DNA of 64,000 nt from Ensifer sp. PDNC004. GTDB lineage: Bacteria; Pseudomonadota; Alphaproteobacteria; Rhizobiales; Rhizobiaceae. The DNA is taken from positions 2,852,501 to 2,916,500 of the forward strand of contig NZ_CP070353.1 of assembly GCF_016919405.1 (NCBI RefSeq). Reading direction: 5' to 3'. A program made the position numbers and the translations under genes. The notes below the pieces were generated by a model, which was given only the letters and a program-made list of their open reading frames with translations, made no database searches and was not told the origin of the DNA. Positions 1 to 9,427 of this stretch are shown here, one piece after another; position 1 is the stretch's first letter; each line of letters begins with the position of its first letter.

Positions 1-675
1 CGGCGGGTGACGCGGATCGGCGCCATCATCTTCGAGGAAGCGCCGCTTGCACGACCGACCGGCTCGTCGGCGGCGCGCGCGCTCGCCGACGGCGTGCGCC
101 AACTCGGGCTCGCCGTTCTCCCCTTCTCCAAGGAGGCGATGCAGATGCGCGACCGCATCGGCTTCCTCAATCGTTCGATCGGCGACCCGTGGCCGGATGT
201 TTCCGATCAAGCGCTGCTCGACCGTCTCGACGATTGGTTCGTGCCTTTCCAGCACGGCGTGACCGCGATTGCCGACATCAAGGCATCGAATCTCTCCGAC
301 GGTCTGCTCTCCCTCATCCCGCATGAGCGGCAACGCGAACTCGGCAAGCTCGCCCCGACACATTTCGAAGCGCCGACCGGGCAGCGGCACCCGATCCACT
401 ACGACGGCGACGAGCCGCTGCTGTCGATCCGGGTGCAGGAACTCTTCGGCCTGAAGACCCATCCGGCGATCGGCGACGGGCGGCTGCCGCTGCTGCTCGA
501 ACTGATCTCGCCTGGCCATCGGCCGATCCAGACGACGCGCGACCTGCCCGGCTTCTGGGCGGGCTCCTGGCGCGACGTGCGCGCTGACATGCGCGGGCGC
601 TATCCGAAGCACCCCTGGCCCGAGGATCCGGCCAACGCGTCGCCGACGACACGGGCCAAGCCCCGTGGTACATGA
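1..675 (+). CDS. hrpB: ATP-dependent helicase HrpB, C-terminal part (5' truncated by window edge)
   Basis: The reading frame is open from the first base, so only the last roughly 224 residues of a longer protein are present. The sequence matches the C-terminal HrpB-specific region of DEAH-box helicases, with the characteristic stretch around APTHFEAPTG, YDGDEP, VQELFG and LPGFWAGSW close to the end. The RecA-like helicase domains lie upstream of the window. HrpB is a putative DExH RNA/DNA helicase of poorly defined role in proteobacteria. The stop codon lies at or just before the start of actS. Family assignment is secure from this C-terminal signature; function beyond helicase is not. Confidence 0.88.
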   Translation, partial: RRVTRIGAIIFEEAPLARPTGSSAARALADGVRQLGLAVLPFSKEAMQMRDRIGFLNRSIGDPWPDVSDQALLDRLDDWFVPFQHGVTAIADIKASNLSDGLLSLIPHERQRELGKLAPTHFEAPTGQRHPIHYDGDEPLLSIRVQELFGLKTHPAIGDGRLPLLLELISPGHRPIQTTRDLPGFWAGSWRDVRADMRGRYPKHPWPEDPANASPTTRAKPRGT

Positions 676-697
676 GACGAAAGCATCGATAATTGGA

Positions 698-2017
698 ATG
701 CAGGCACGAATGACCACTGTTGCGCTCGAACACAACAACGACCAGACCAGCAACCGCAGCCTGCGTCTGCAGACGCTTGTGCGACTGCGCTGGTTGGCCG
801 TCGGCGGCCAGTCGATCGCCGTCCTCATCACCGCCTTCTGGCTGCAGTTTCCGCTGCCCTTGATTTCTTGCCTGGTGCTGATCGCGAGCCTGGCGCTGGT
901 CAACGCCTATGTCACACTGCGCTATCCGCCGACGCACCGGCTGCAGCCGCCAGCCGCCTTCGCGCTTCTCGGCCTCGATCTCGCGCAGATCACCGGGCTG
1001 CTGTTCATCACCGGCGGGCTCACCAATCCCTTCGCGCCGCTGCTCTGCGTACCGGTCATCATTTCCTCGGCGTCGCAGCCGAAATCGCACAGCATCATCC
1101 TCGCCGGTTTTGCGGTGATCGCCATCACCGCACTCGCCTTCTCGCCCTTTCCGCTGCCCTGGTATCCGGGCACGGTTCTCCTGATGCCGCGGGTGCTGAC
1201 CGCCGGCATCTGGTTTGCGATCGTCTCGATGACCGCCTTTGCCGCCTTTTATACCTACCGCGTGTCTCTGGAAGCGAGTGAGCTGTCGGAGGCGCTGACG
1301 GCGACCGAACTGGTGCTGCAGCGGGAAAAGCACCTGTCGCAGCTCGATGGGCTTGCGGCCGCTGCGGCCCACGAGCTCGGTACACCGCTTGCGACGATCA
1401 GCGTCGTTGCCAAGGAGATGGAACGCGAACTCGGCGACGATCCGCGCTTCGGCGAGGACGTGCATCTGCTGCGCAGCCAGAGCGAACGCTGCCGCGATAT
1501 TCTGAAGCGGCTGACGACCCTGTCCTCCGAGAGCGAGGAGCACATGCGGCTTTTGCCGCTGTCGTCACTGATAGAGGAGGTGATGGCGCCGCATCGCGAG
1601 TTCGGCATCCACATCGAGCTCATCGAAAAGGGCGACCGTGCCGCCGAGCCGGTCGGCAACCGCAATGCCGGCATTCTCTACGGGCTCGGCAACCTCTTGG
1701 AAAACGCCGTCGACTACGCCAAGAAACAAGTGACCGTAACCGTCGAGCACACCGCGGATCGGGTTCGCGTCACGATCGCCGACGATGGTGACGGTTTTGC
1801 TCCCGATATTCTGCAGCGGATCGGCGAACCCTATGTGACGCGCCGGCAGAAGGATGACAGCGCCGGCGGCCTTGGCCTCGGGCTCTTCATCGCCAAGACG
1901 CTGCTCGAGCGTTCGGGCGCGCGCCTGCGCTTCGAGAATGGCGGGCCGGACAGCCCGGGCGCCCGGGTCAGCGTCGAATGGCCGCGCGCCCTGATGGATA
2001 CGAAACTGGCGAAATGA
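698..2017 (+). CDS. actS: Redox-responsive sensor histidine kinase ActS (RegB/PrrB family)
   Basis: Membrane histidine kinase that, with ActR, controls redox and acid-related genes in rhizobia (RegB/RegA in photosynthetic relatives). About six hydrophobic segments fill the N-terminal third. The RegB heptapeptide signature GGLTNPF, linked to ubiquinone sensing, is present. With the start at 698 the phosphoacceptor is His225 in AAHELGTPLA and the redox-active cysteine is Cys265 in SERCRDIL; these are the positions recalled for Rhodobacter RegB, which supports this start. Longer GTG (665) and shorter ATG (710) starts are possible. The ATP-binding region has N (LGNLLENAVDYA), G1 (DDGDGF) and G2 (GGLGLGLFIA) motifs. 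actR follows after 82 bases, as in relatives. Confidence 0.92.
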   Translation: MQARMTTVALEHNNDQTSNRSLRLQTLVRLRWLAVGGQSIAVLITAFWLQFPLPLISCLVLIASLALVNAYVTLRYPPTHRLQPPAAFALLGLDLAQITGLLFITGGLTNPFAPLLCVPVIISSASQPKSHSIILAGFAVIAITALAFSPFPLPWYPGTVLLMPRVLTAGIWFAIVSMTAFAAFYTYRVSLEASELSEALTATELVLQREKHLSQLDGLAAAAAHELGTPLATISVVAKEMERELGDDPRFGEDVHLLRSQSERCRDILKRLTTLSSESEEHMRLLPLSSLIEEVMAPHREFGIHIELIEKGDRAAEPVGNRNAGILYGLGNLLENAVDYAKKQVTVTVEHTADRVRVTIADDGDGFAPDILQRIGEPYVTRRQKDDSAGGLGLGLFIAKTLLERSGARLRFENGGPDSPGARVSVEWPRALMDTKLAK

Positions 2018-2099
2018 CATTTCGCAGTTTATTGAACGACAGCAGAAGAAACCTATAATCTCGGCGAAAGCGTTCTGTTTTCGCTCAAGGATTGCGAGA

Positions 2100-2684
2100 A
2101 TGACCGACAAATCGACAGCTTCGCCCAGCACCACCGCACAGGACGCCGAACTGATCGGGCCGGACCGCACCCTGCTCCTGGTCGATGACGACGCGCCCTT
2201 TCTCAGACGGTTGGCCCGCGCCATGGAAGCCCGTGGCTTTTCGGTCGACATCGCCGAATCGGTCGCGGAAGGCATTGCCAAGGCCAAGGGCAACCCGCCG
2301 AAATACGCGGTGATCGACCTCAGGCTCGGCGATGGCAGCGGCCTCGACGTGATCGAGGCGATCCGCGGACGGCGCGACGACACGCGCATGATCATGCTGA
2401 CCGGCTACGGCAACATCGCCACTGCCGTGAATGCGGTGAAGCTCGGTGCGGTCGACTATCTCGCCAAGCCTGCCGACGCCGACGACATCTTTGCGGCACT
2501 CGTGCAGCGCCAGGGCGAGCGCGTCGAGCCGCCGGAAAACCCGATGTCGGCCGATCGCGTCCGCTGGGAGCATATTCAGCGCGTTTATGAGATGTGCGAG
2601 CGCAATGTCTCGGAAACGGCACGCCGGCTCAACATGCACCGCCGCACGCTGCAGCGCATTCTCGCCAAGCGCGCGCCGAAGTAA
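2100..2684 (+). CDS. actR: Response regulator ActR (RegA/PrrA family)
   Basis: Cytoplasmic response regulator, partner of the upstream kinase. The receiver domain spans about residues 23-140 with the acidic pocket LLLVDDD, phosphoacceptor Asp73 in VIDLRLGDG, Thr in MLTGYG and Lys in YLAKPAD. The C-terminus is a Fis-type helix-turn-helix, residues about 150-194, ending RLNMHRRTLQRILAKRAP, which is nearly invariant in RegA/ActR/PrrA proteins. Length 194 residues is slightly longer than Rhodobacter RegA because of an N-terminal extension of about 10 residues. Its likely targets are respiratory, CO2 and nitrogen metabolism genes, by analogy with the family. Confidence 0.94.
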   Translation: MTDKSTASPSTTAQDAELIGPDRTLLLVDDDAPFLRRLARAMEARGFSVDIAESVAEGIAKAKGNPPKYAVIDLRLGDGSGLDVIEAIRGRRDDTRMIMLTGYGNIATAVNAVKLGAVDYLAKPADADDIFAALVQRQGERVEPPENPMSADRVRWEHIQRVYEMCERNVSETARRLNMHRRTLQRILAKRAPK

Positions 2685-2741
2685 GCAACCGGCTCCCGCG
2701 ACCGGCGCAAAACCGCTGCTTCGGTCGTCTCCCCTCCAGGC

Positions 2742-3266
2742 TCAGTCGCGACCGCCGGAGAGGATGTCGCCAATCGAATCGCCAAGTTCGCCGTTGCGCT
2801 CTGCCGCCCATTCCGCGAGCATCAACCGTTGCGCCGCCGTACGGGCAAAAAGCTGGAGCATCGACTTGCGCGTCGCCGGCGGCAGCTTGTGCTCGGGCGC
2901 CTCGCGAACGATGTGGCCTTCATAACCATCAGACAGCAGCAGCCCGCAGTCCTCCGGGAAGATATCGAGCGGCACGCCGGCATGGGTGGCGAAGAACAGC
3001 CGGTCGCAATGCTGGCGGTAATCCGGCCATTTGCGGTCGACGCGAAAGTCCTCGATCGAGGTTTTGATCTCGACGATCCAGATCTCGCCCTTCATCGACA
3101 AGGAGATCAGATCGGCGCGCCGCCCACTCGCCAAGGTTAGTTCCGGCAGGACGGAATGGCGCAGATCGGCGAAAAGCCGCTGCACGCCGCGGCGCACCAT
3201 CATCGCGCGATTCGATTGGCGGCCGTCGATCAAGGGGTTGTCGCCATGGATGGAGAGGATCGTCAT
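2742..3266 (-). CDS. mmcB: MmcB family DNA repair protein (putative endonuclease)
   Basis: Small protein of 174 residues matching the alphaproteobacterial MmcB/PF06319 family, which is damage-inducible in Caulobacter and has a PD-(D/E)xK nuclease-like fold. Visible nuclease-type elements are RRADLISLS followed by IWIVEIKTS, giving a D...ExK arrangement. It is transcribed toward actR; their 3' ends are 57 bases apart. The upstream gap to the L,D-transpeptidase gene is AT-rich and probably holds divergent promoters. The biochemical activity is inferred from the family rather than shown by full motif conservation. Confidence 0.82.
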   Translation of the reverse strand: MTILSIHGDNPLIDGRQSNRAMMVRRGVQRLFADLRHSVLPELTLASGRRADLISLSMKGEIWIVEIKTSIEDFRVDRKWPDYRQHCDRLFFATHAGVPLDIFPEDCGLLLSDGYEGHIVREAPEHKLPPATRKSMLQLFARTAAQRLMLAEWAAERNGELGDSIGDILSGGRD

Positions 3267-3448
3267 GCGTCCAGTGTCCCTTTGGGCCGGTCATTTTGTT
3301 GCAAAAAAACAAGGGTCATGGAATTTGCACTTTTCAGCCAAATTGTGGCCGCGCAATCTCTTGCATAGCTCAAACTAATCGAAAATAACCGTAGTCACTG
3401 TTGGTCGCGGCGACCCAGTTTTACTTCGCTTCTTTTTAAGAGACTCCC

Positions 3449-4138
3449 ATGCGCTTCCGCAATGCCTTCCTCTTGTGCAGCCTCGCGGCGACACTCGCCG
3501 TTGCCGGCTGCTCGACGACCTCGTCCAAGCCCAAAACGGCTGCGAACGAACCCGCGCCCGCAACGGTACAGGTTGCTACGAATCAGATCTTTAACGGCGA
3601 TTATGGCGCAGTTGAGGACCACGGTTACGCGCTGCCGGCCATCCCGATCAGCAAGGTCGATACTCGTTTCCATCGCCAGATCGTCGATTACGCCACCAGC
3701 GAGCGCCCCGGAACGATCGTCGTCAACACGCCGAATCGCTTCCTCTATTACGTGCTGCCCGGCGGCAAGGCCGTTCGTTACGGCATCGGCGTCGGCAAGG
3801 CCGGTTTTGCATGGGAAGGCGAAGCCTATATCGCCTGGAAGCAGGAATGGCCGATGTGGCATCCGCCGAAGGAAATGGCGGAACGCAAGCCGGAAGTCGC
3901 CAAGTATGTCGAAGATGGCATGGGCCCCGGCCTCAAGAACCCGCTTGGCGCCCGCGCGCTCTACCTCTTCAATGACCAGGGCAAGGACACCCTGTTCCGC
4001 CTGCACGGCACGCCGGAGTGGTCCTCGATCGGTACCGCAGCCTCGTCCGGCTGCATCCGCCTGATCAACCAGGACATCATCGACCTCTATTCGCGCGTTC
4101 GCCCCGGCAAGAGCGCCCGCGTCGTCGTCCAGCAGTAA
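3449..4138 (+). CDS. L,D-transpeptidase (YkuD domain) lipoprotein
   Basis: Envelope protein of 229 residues predicted to make or remodel 3-3 peptidoglycan cross-links or to attach proteins to peptidoglycan. A lipoprotein signal peptide is visible, with lipobox LAVAGC and Cys21 as the lipidation site. The YkuD catalytic domain covers about residues 85-228, with the HGTPE histidine and the nucleophile motif SSGCIRL near the C-terminus. A Ser/Thr/Lys/Pro-rich linker follows the lipobox. It stands alone with its own terminator immediately downstream. Rhizobia encode many such enzymes, so the specific cellular role cannot be told from sequence. Confidence 0.88.
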   Translation: MRFRNAFLLCSLAATLAVAGCSTTSSKPKTAANEPAPATVQVATNQIFNGDYGAVEDHGYALPAIPISKVDTRFHRQIVDYATSERPGTIVVNTPNRFLYYVLPGGKAVRYGIGVGKAGFAWEGEAYIAWKQEWPMWHPPKEMAERKPEVAKYVEDGMGPGLKNPLGARALYLFNDQGKDTLFRLHGTPEWSSIGTAASSGCIRLINQDIIDLYSRVRPGKSARVVVQQ

Positions 4139-4161
4139 ACAAGTCCGATCGACTGAAATCG

Positions 4162-4196
4162 AAAGGCCGCCAATCATCTCGGCGGCCTTTTTCTTT
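4162..4196 (+). terminator. Rho-independent terminator of the L,D-transpeptidase gene
   Basis: Perfect 10-base inverted repeat AAAGGCCGCC / GGCGGCCTTT (4162-4171 and 4181-4190) with a 9-base loop, followed by a T-rich run. It starts 23 bases after the stop codon. Confidence 0.88.
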
Positions 4197-4266
4197 TTCA
4201 GTGTCTGCATTTATCGACGCAAGAGCGGCCGGCCAGCCAGGTTCGATCGGCCTTCCCAGAAGTTGC

Positions 4267-6438
4267 TTAGGCGGCGCTCAGCGCCTTCAGCTCCAGGCGG
4301 CGACGGTGCAGGACCGGCTCGGTGTAGCCGTTCGGCTGTTCGCGGCCCTTGAGGACGAGTTCGACGGCCGCCTGGAAGGCGATCGAGCCGTCGAAGTTGC
4401 CGGCCATCGCGACATAAAGCGGATCGTCGGCGTTCTGGCCATCGACGACAGCCGCCATGCGCTTCATCGTCTCGACGACCTGGGCCTCGGTGACGACGCC
4501 GTGGTGCAGCCAGTTGGCCATGTGCTGGGCGGAAATGCGCAGCGTCGCGCGGTCTTCCATCAGGCCGACATTGTTGATGTCGGGGACCTTCGAGCAGCCA
4601 ACGCCCTGGTCGACCCAGCGAACGACGTAGCCGAGGATGCCTTGCGCGTTGTTGTCGAGTTCGCGCTGGATTTCCTCCGGCGTCCAGTTCGGACGGACGG
4701 CGACCGGCACCGACAGGATATCGGAGAGCTTGGCGCGGGCGCGGCTCTTCAGGCTCGCCTGGACCTCTGCGACATTGACGCGATGGTAGTGCGTGGCATG
4801 CAGCGTCGCTGCGGTCGGCGACGGAACCCAGGCGGTGTTGGCGCCGGCCTTCGGCTGGGCGATCTTCTGTTCCAGCATCGCTGCCATCAGGTCGGGCATC
4901 GCCCACATGCCCTTGCCGATCTGGGCGTGGCCGGACAGGCCGCATTCAAGCCCGACGTCGACGTTCCAGTTTTCGTAGGCGCCGATCCAGGCCGCCTGCT
5001 TCATGTCGCCCTTGCGGATCATCGGGCCCGCTTCCATCGAGGTGTGCATTTCGTCGCCGGTGCGATCGAGGAAACCAGTGTTGATGAAGACGACGCGCTC
5101 GCGGGCAGCGCGGATGCATTCCTTGAGGTTGACCGTGGTGCGGCGTTCCTCGTCCATGATGCCCATCTTCATGGTGTTGGCGGGCATGCCGAGCGCCTTT
5201 TCGACACGGCCGAAAATCTCGCTGGCGAAGGCGACTTCCTCGGGGCCATGCATCTTCGGCTTGACGACATACATGGACCCCTCGCGGGAGTTCATGCGGC
5301 GCCCCCCCTTGCCGACATCGTGCAGGGCAATCAGCGCGGTGACCATGGCATCCATGATGCCTTCGGGCACTTCGTTGCCGTCTCGATCAAGGATAGCCGG
5401 ATTCGTCATGAGGTGGCCGACGTTGCGAACCAGCATCAGCGAGCGCCCCGGCAGAGACAAAGTGCCGCCGGCGGTGGCTGTGTGGATGCGATCGGGATTG
5501 AGGCGACGGATGAAGGTCTTGCCGCCCTTGGCGACTTCTTCTTCGAGGTCGCCCTTCATCAGGCCCAGCCAGTTGCGGTAGACGACGACCTTGTCTTCGG
5601 CGTCGACGGCCGCAACCGAATCCTCGCAGTCCATGATCGTGGTGATCGCCGATTCGAGAATGACGTCGGCGATGCCGGCCGGATCTTCCTTGCCGATCGG
5701 CGTGGACGCGTCGAGGACGACGATCGCATGCAGATTGTTGTGCCGGAGAACGATCTCGAAGCGCCCGCCTTCCGAACCACTGTGGCCCACGAACTGGGCG
5801 GGGTTGCGAAGCGTCGTCCTCGAACCGTCCTTGAGGCCGACCGTCAGCGCATTGCCGGCGACCTTGAGCGACGTGACGTCGGCCCAGTTGCCCTTTTCCA
5901 GCGGCGCGCTGGCATCGAGGAAATCGCGCGCCCAGGCAATGACCTTGGCGCCGCGCTTCGGATTGTAGCCGCGGCCCTTTTCGGCGCCATCGGCGTCCGA
6001 GATCGCATCCGTGCCGTAGAGCGCGTCATAGAGCGAACCCCAGCGCGCATTGGCGGCGTTCAGCGCATAGCGCGCATTCATGACGGGAACGACGAGCTGC
6101 GGGCCGGCGATGGTTGCAATTTCCGGATCGACATTGGCAGTCGAAACGCTGAACGCGCCACCCTCGGGCAGCAGATAGCCGATATCGCGCAGGAAGGTCT
6201 GATAGGTCTCCATGTCGCTCGGCGCGCCGTTCTGCTTGTACCAGGCGTCCAGCTTGGCCTGCAGGTCGTCGCGCTTGGCGAGCAGAGCCCGGTTCTTCGG
6301 GGCCAGGTCGTGCACGAGGGCGGAAAGCTGCTCGAAGAAATGTTCGGCCTCGACGCCGGTTCCCGGCATCGCCTCTTCCACCAGGAAGCGATGGAGGCCC
6401 GCATCAATCTTCAATCCATAGGTCTCAATGCGGTCCAT
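4267..6438 (-). CDS. glcB: Malate synthase G
   Basis: Condenses glyoxylate and acetyl-CoA to malate (glyoxylate bypass and glycolate use), cytoplasmic. The product is 723 residues, the usual size for the monomeric G isoform. Conserved blocks are visible throughout, for example the catalytic loop region around [15 protein letters not shown], the [12 protein letters not shown] segment, [19 protein letters not shown] and the C-terminal [23 protein letters not shown] region. The reading frame extends 12 codons further upstream, but AAGGAG lies about 6 bases before the ATG at 6438, so that start is chosen. The gene is monocistronic and ends close to the end of the convergent L,D-transpeptidase unit. 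Confidence 0.96.
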   Translation of the reverse strand: MDRIETYGLKIDAGLHRFLVEEAMPGTGVEAEHFFEQLSALVHDLAPKNRALLAKRDDLQAKLDAWYKQNGAPSDMETYQTFLRDIGYLLPEGGAFSVSTANVDPEIATIAGPQLVVPVMNARYALNAANARWGSLYDALYGTDAISDADGAEKGRGYNPKRGAKVIAWARDFLDASAPLEKGNWADVTSLKVAGNALTVGLKDGSRTTLRNPAQFVGHSGSEGGRFEIVLRHNNLHAIVVLDASTPIGKEDPAGIADVILESAITTIMDCEDSVAAVDAEDKVVVYRNWLGLMKGDLEEEVAKGGKTFIRRLNPDRIHTATAGGTLSLPGRSLMLVRNVGHLMTNPAILDRDGNEVPEGIMDAMVTALIALHDVGKGGRRMNSREGSMYVVKPKMHGPEEVAFASEIFGRVEKALGMPANTMKMGIMDEERRTTVNLKECIRAARERVVFINTGFLDRTGDEMHTSMEAGPMIRKGDMKQAAWIGAYENWNVDVGLECGLSGHAQIGKGMWAMPDLMAAMLEQKIAQPKAGANTAWVPSPTAATLHATHYHRVNVAEVQASLKSRARAKLSDILSVPVAVRPNWTPEEIQRELDNNAQGILGYVVRWVDQGVGCSKVPDINNVGLMEDRATLRISAQHMANWLHHGVVTEAQVVETMKRMAAVVDGQNADDPLYVAMAGNFDGSIAFQAAVELVLKGREQPNGYTEPVLHRRRLELKALSAA

Positions 6439-6643
6439 CTGCCAACTCCTTGAAATAGACGTAAGGAGCGCCACCGATCCGAACGGATGCGATGAAAACG
6501 CCCCAACATGTTGATCTTGCGCCTGAAGCGGGTCGCGGACCAGCCCATGCGCAATACGCGCGTGAAACGGCCGCAGTTTCTCATCAATTCATTCCCTGTC
6601 AATTCTGCAAGGATGCGAAGAATTGTTTCCGAAATGGAAAAGA

Positions 6644-8647
6644 TCAGCTGTGCGCGATGCGCGGACGACCGCTGGCGGACGCAATGAACCGGGCCTCGAC
6701 GAGCTTACGGTTGCCCTCGACCTCCGGCGCATCGATTTCCTCGCGCAACAAAGAAGCGGGTTCATCGGCACCATTGGTGCGCGCCATTTCCAGTGCCGTC
6801 GTCTCGGCCCGCCGGCGCGCGGCATCAAACGCCTTTTCCTGATCGAGAAAACGTTCGCTGGCCCCGGCACCGTTGACGACGAAGATGCCCTCCTCCGGCA
6901 TCGTCACGAAAACGGTGACCGTGGCGCTCACCTGGCCGACCACGGCGCCGACGGCATTGGCGACGCCGGCCTCCTCGGGAATGGCGGCTTCGGTTCCGAG
7001 CATCTCGGCGATAGCCGGGTAATAAACCGGCGCCGAAGCACCAAGCCCGACGAGTGGGCGGTCAAGACCGAGCGAAAAGCGCACGATGCCCGGCGTCCGG
7101 GTCAGCGCACGATCGACGGCCTGAGACACGGCGGGATCGATCGCGCCGGCACCGTCCTCGCCAAGGCAGGCCTGCAGGATGACTTCGGAGGATTGCCGCG
7201 TCAGGCGGTCGACGATCATCTGCGCCATCGCCTCCGGAGAAGAAGCGATCGGCTGGCCGGAGCCGTCGCGGGTGCGGGCGGCAAGCTGGATGCCGAGTTC
7301 GGCCGCTTCCAGGTTCCATTGCGACTGCCGGCCGAGCACGTGCATGGCGTCGGACGGCGTGAGGCCGCAGATATGGACGAGCCCGCGGGCCACCAGGCGG
7401 TCGAGCGTTGCCTTCTGCGGCGTCGAGACCAGCAGCGTTTCCAGCGACACGGGGATGCTATCGATGCGCTCGTAGAGCGCCTGCTCCTGTGACTGCAGGC
7501 CGCTTGCAAGATGATCCGGAAGGCCGGTGCGGACGGCAAAGCGTCCATTGTTGCGTCCGGTGTGCTGGGCGCGCATCTGTCTTTCAAGAACGGCGATGAC
7601 CGCGTCGCCGTGGAGCGCTGCGGCAAGGCTGAGCGGCATCAGCCGGCGCGGGCCGAGGTCGATCTTCGCCTTGAGGCCGCGATCGTTGATGCGCACTTCC
7701 GAATCGCCGCCGAGACCGTAGGTCCGCATCGCCACCGCCTCGACCATGGTGCGAAAGCCGCCGACAACGGCCCCTTCGGCGTCGAGCCGCGGTCGCCCGC
7801 CGTCGAGCACGGCGACGTCGGTCGTCGTTCCGCCGATGTCGGAGACCACGGCATTGTCGAGGCCGGTCAGATGCCTTGCGCCGACGAGGCTCGCCGCCGG
7901 GCCGGAAAGAATGGTTTCGATCGGGCGCAGTCGCGCCTCCTCGGCCGAAATCAGCGCACCGTCACCGCGCACCACCATCATCGGCACGTCGATGCCGCGC
8001 GCCTTGAGGAACCCTTCGCAGGAGCCGATCAGCCGGTCGATCATCGAGACCAGACGGGCGTTGAGCAGCGTCGTCAGGGCTCGGCGCGGCCCGCCGAGCT
8101 TCGAGGACAGTTCGTGGCTGCAGGTGACCGGCAGGTGCGAGACCTCGCGAATGCGATCGCGCACGCGCTTTTCATGATCCGGATTGCGCACGGCGAAATA
8201 GCCGGCAACAGCGAAGGAGGAGACCTGATCAGCAAGCGTCGGCAGGACGGCATCGAGCTCGCTCATGTCAAGCGGCGTCTCACCGCCATGCACATTGTGC
8301 CCGCCCGGCAGGAAGATCACCGGGTCGGAGCCGAGCGCTTCCTGCAAACCGTCGCGCTTCAGATCCTCGGGGCCGAAACCGATCATGACGAGGCCGGCGC
8401 GACCGCCCTGCCCCTCGACCAGCGCATTGGTGGCAAGCGTCGTCGACAGCGAGACCATGCTGATTGCCGAAACCGGCACCTTGGCCTGATCGAGCACCGC
8501 CTCGACCGCACCGGAAATGCCGACCGCGAGGTCGTGACGGGTCGTCAGCGCCTTGGCCTTGGCGACCACCCCTTGCGTCTCCGAGAAGAGGGCGGCGTCG
8601 GTGTAGGTCCCGCCGGTGTCGATGCCGAGAAGAAAATGGGAGGTCAA
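6644..8647 (-). CDS. Hydantoinase/oxoprolinase family protein (HyuA-like)
   Basis: Resembles ATP-dependent hydantoinase A / 5-oxoprolinase / acetone carboxylase beta-type proteins of the actin-like ATPase fold. The first phosphate-binding loop is LGIDTGGTYTDAALF at the N-terminus and the second is SDIGGTTTDVAVLDGG in the middle, followed by YGLGGDSEVRI. No adjacent HyuB-type subunit gene is present, so substrate and reaction are unknown. The frame is open to 8806, but homologous sequence begins only just before the first glycine loop; a TTG at 8647 gives 667 residues, and ATG at 8752 is an alternative. The N-terminus is therefore uncertain. It is divergent from the exported protein gene at 8798. 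Confidence 0.78.
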   Translation of the reverse strand: MTSHFLLGIDTGGTYTDAALFSETQGVVAKAKALTTRHDLAVGISGAVEAVLDQAKVPVSAISMVSLSTTLATNALVEGQGGRAGLVMIGFGPEDLKRDGLQEALGSDPVIFLPGGHNVHGGETPLDMSELDAVLPTLADQVSSFAVAGYFAVRNPDHEKRVRDRIREVSHLPVTCSHELSSKLGGPRRALTTLLNARLVSMIDRLIGSCEGFLKARGIDVPMMVVRGDGALISAEEARLRPIETILSGPAASLVGARHLTGLDNAVVSDIGGTTTDVAVLDGGRPRLDAEGAVVGGFRTMVEAVAMRTYGLGGDSEVRINDRGLKAKIDLGPRRLMPLSLAAALHGDAVIAVLERQMRAQHTGRNNGRFAVRTGLPDHLASGLQSQEQALYERIDSIPVSLETLLVSTPQKATLDRLVARGLVHICGLTPSDAMHVLGRQSQWNLEAAELGIQLAARTRDGSGQPIASSPEAMAQMIVDRLTRQSSEVILQACLGEDGAGAIDPAVSQAVDRALTRTPGIVRFSLGLDRPLVGLGASAPVYYPAIAEMLGTEAAIPEEAGVANAVGAVVGQVSATVTVFVTMPEEGIFVVNGAGASERFLDQEKAFDAARRRAETTALEMARTNGADEPASLLREEIDAPEVEGNRKLVEARFIASASGRPRIAHS

Positions 8648-8797
8648 TTCGCGCAGTCCGGAATTCGCGCGGGGCGCAGAGGCCCCGGGTTCAATGGGGA
8701 TCGATGCGGTGATATGACATATTTCAAGGGAAAACCATCGTGCCGCAGACATCGATGATCTGTCGAGCGACACAAAGGCAGGCCGGAGACATAGCGC

Positions 8798-9427
8798 ATG
8801 CACCAACGCCGCCGTCCACTCGCCCTTGTTTGGCTGCTTTCAGCCATTTCCCTTGGCCTTACGACTGGCGCGGCGCACGCCCAGGACACGGACGAGGAAG
8901 AATACAAGCCGCAGCTTCCCGAAGTCGCGATTTACAAGGCGATGCTCGATGCCAACAAGCAGACCGGCTGGATCCAGTTTCGCGACTATGACGAGCGGCA
9001 ACTGATCTATTTCACCGCATTGCAGACGATGCATTGCCGGCTATCGGAAATCCGCTATTCGATCAATTCGGACGCGCTCGACCAACGCTTCCCGCTGGCC
9101 AAGTGCAATCCGCAGCTGCCTTTCAATCTGCCTGGCGACGAGACAGCTGAGTATGTCTATATCTCGCTACCCGCCAAAACGGCGCAGACGCTGACGATCC
9201 AGGCGGTCTGGGACGATGGCGCCGGCAGCGAGATCGTCGTCTACAAACCCTGCGACAATGTCGGCGACGCGACCTGCGCCCAGATCAAGACGATCAAGAA
9301 ACCGTCGAAGATGCTGCAGCAGCCGAAGCCGGCGGATTCTCCGGTGCGTTCGGTACAGTCACCGATCCCCGGCAAGACCTTCAGCGAACCGAAACCCTCA
9401 TCGGCAACCCGCCCCGCGGTTGAGTAG
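8798..9427 (+). CDS. Exported protein of unknown function
   Basis: Protein of 209 residues with a clear Sec signal peptide: basic N-terminus (MHQRRR), hydrophobic core LALVWLLSAISLGLTTG and probable cleavage after AHA. The mature part contains four cysteines (HCR, KCN, PCD, TCA) that could form two periplasmic disulfides. The C-terminal 45 residues are proline- and lysine-rich and probably disordered. I do not recognise a named family. The last 47 bases overlap the convergent cytochrome P450 gene tail to tail, so the 3' ends of both are constrained by each other. Confidence 0.75.
   Translation: MHQRRRPLALVWLLSAISLGLTTGAAHAQDTDEEEYKPQLPEVAIYKAMLDANKQTGWIQFRDYDERQLIYFTALQTMHCRLSEIRYSINSDALDQRFPLAKCNPQLPFNLPGDETAEYVYISLPAKTAQTLTIQAVWDDGAGSEIVVYKPCDNVGDATCAQIKTIKKPSKMLQQPKPADSPVRSVQSPIPGKTFSEPKPSSATRPAVE

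Noticed and set aside
314..1543. 409-codon minus-strand frame
   Set aside because: It is antisense to the hrpB end and actS with low-complexity Arg/Gly/Gln composition.
4018..6453. 811-codon open frame on the plus strand
   Set aside because: It is antisense to glcB, lacks family resemblance and has repetitive Asp/Arg/Ala composition typical of a shadow frame in GC-rich DNA.
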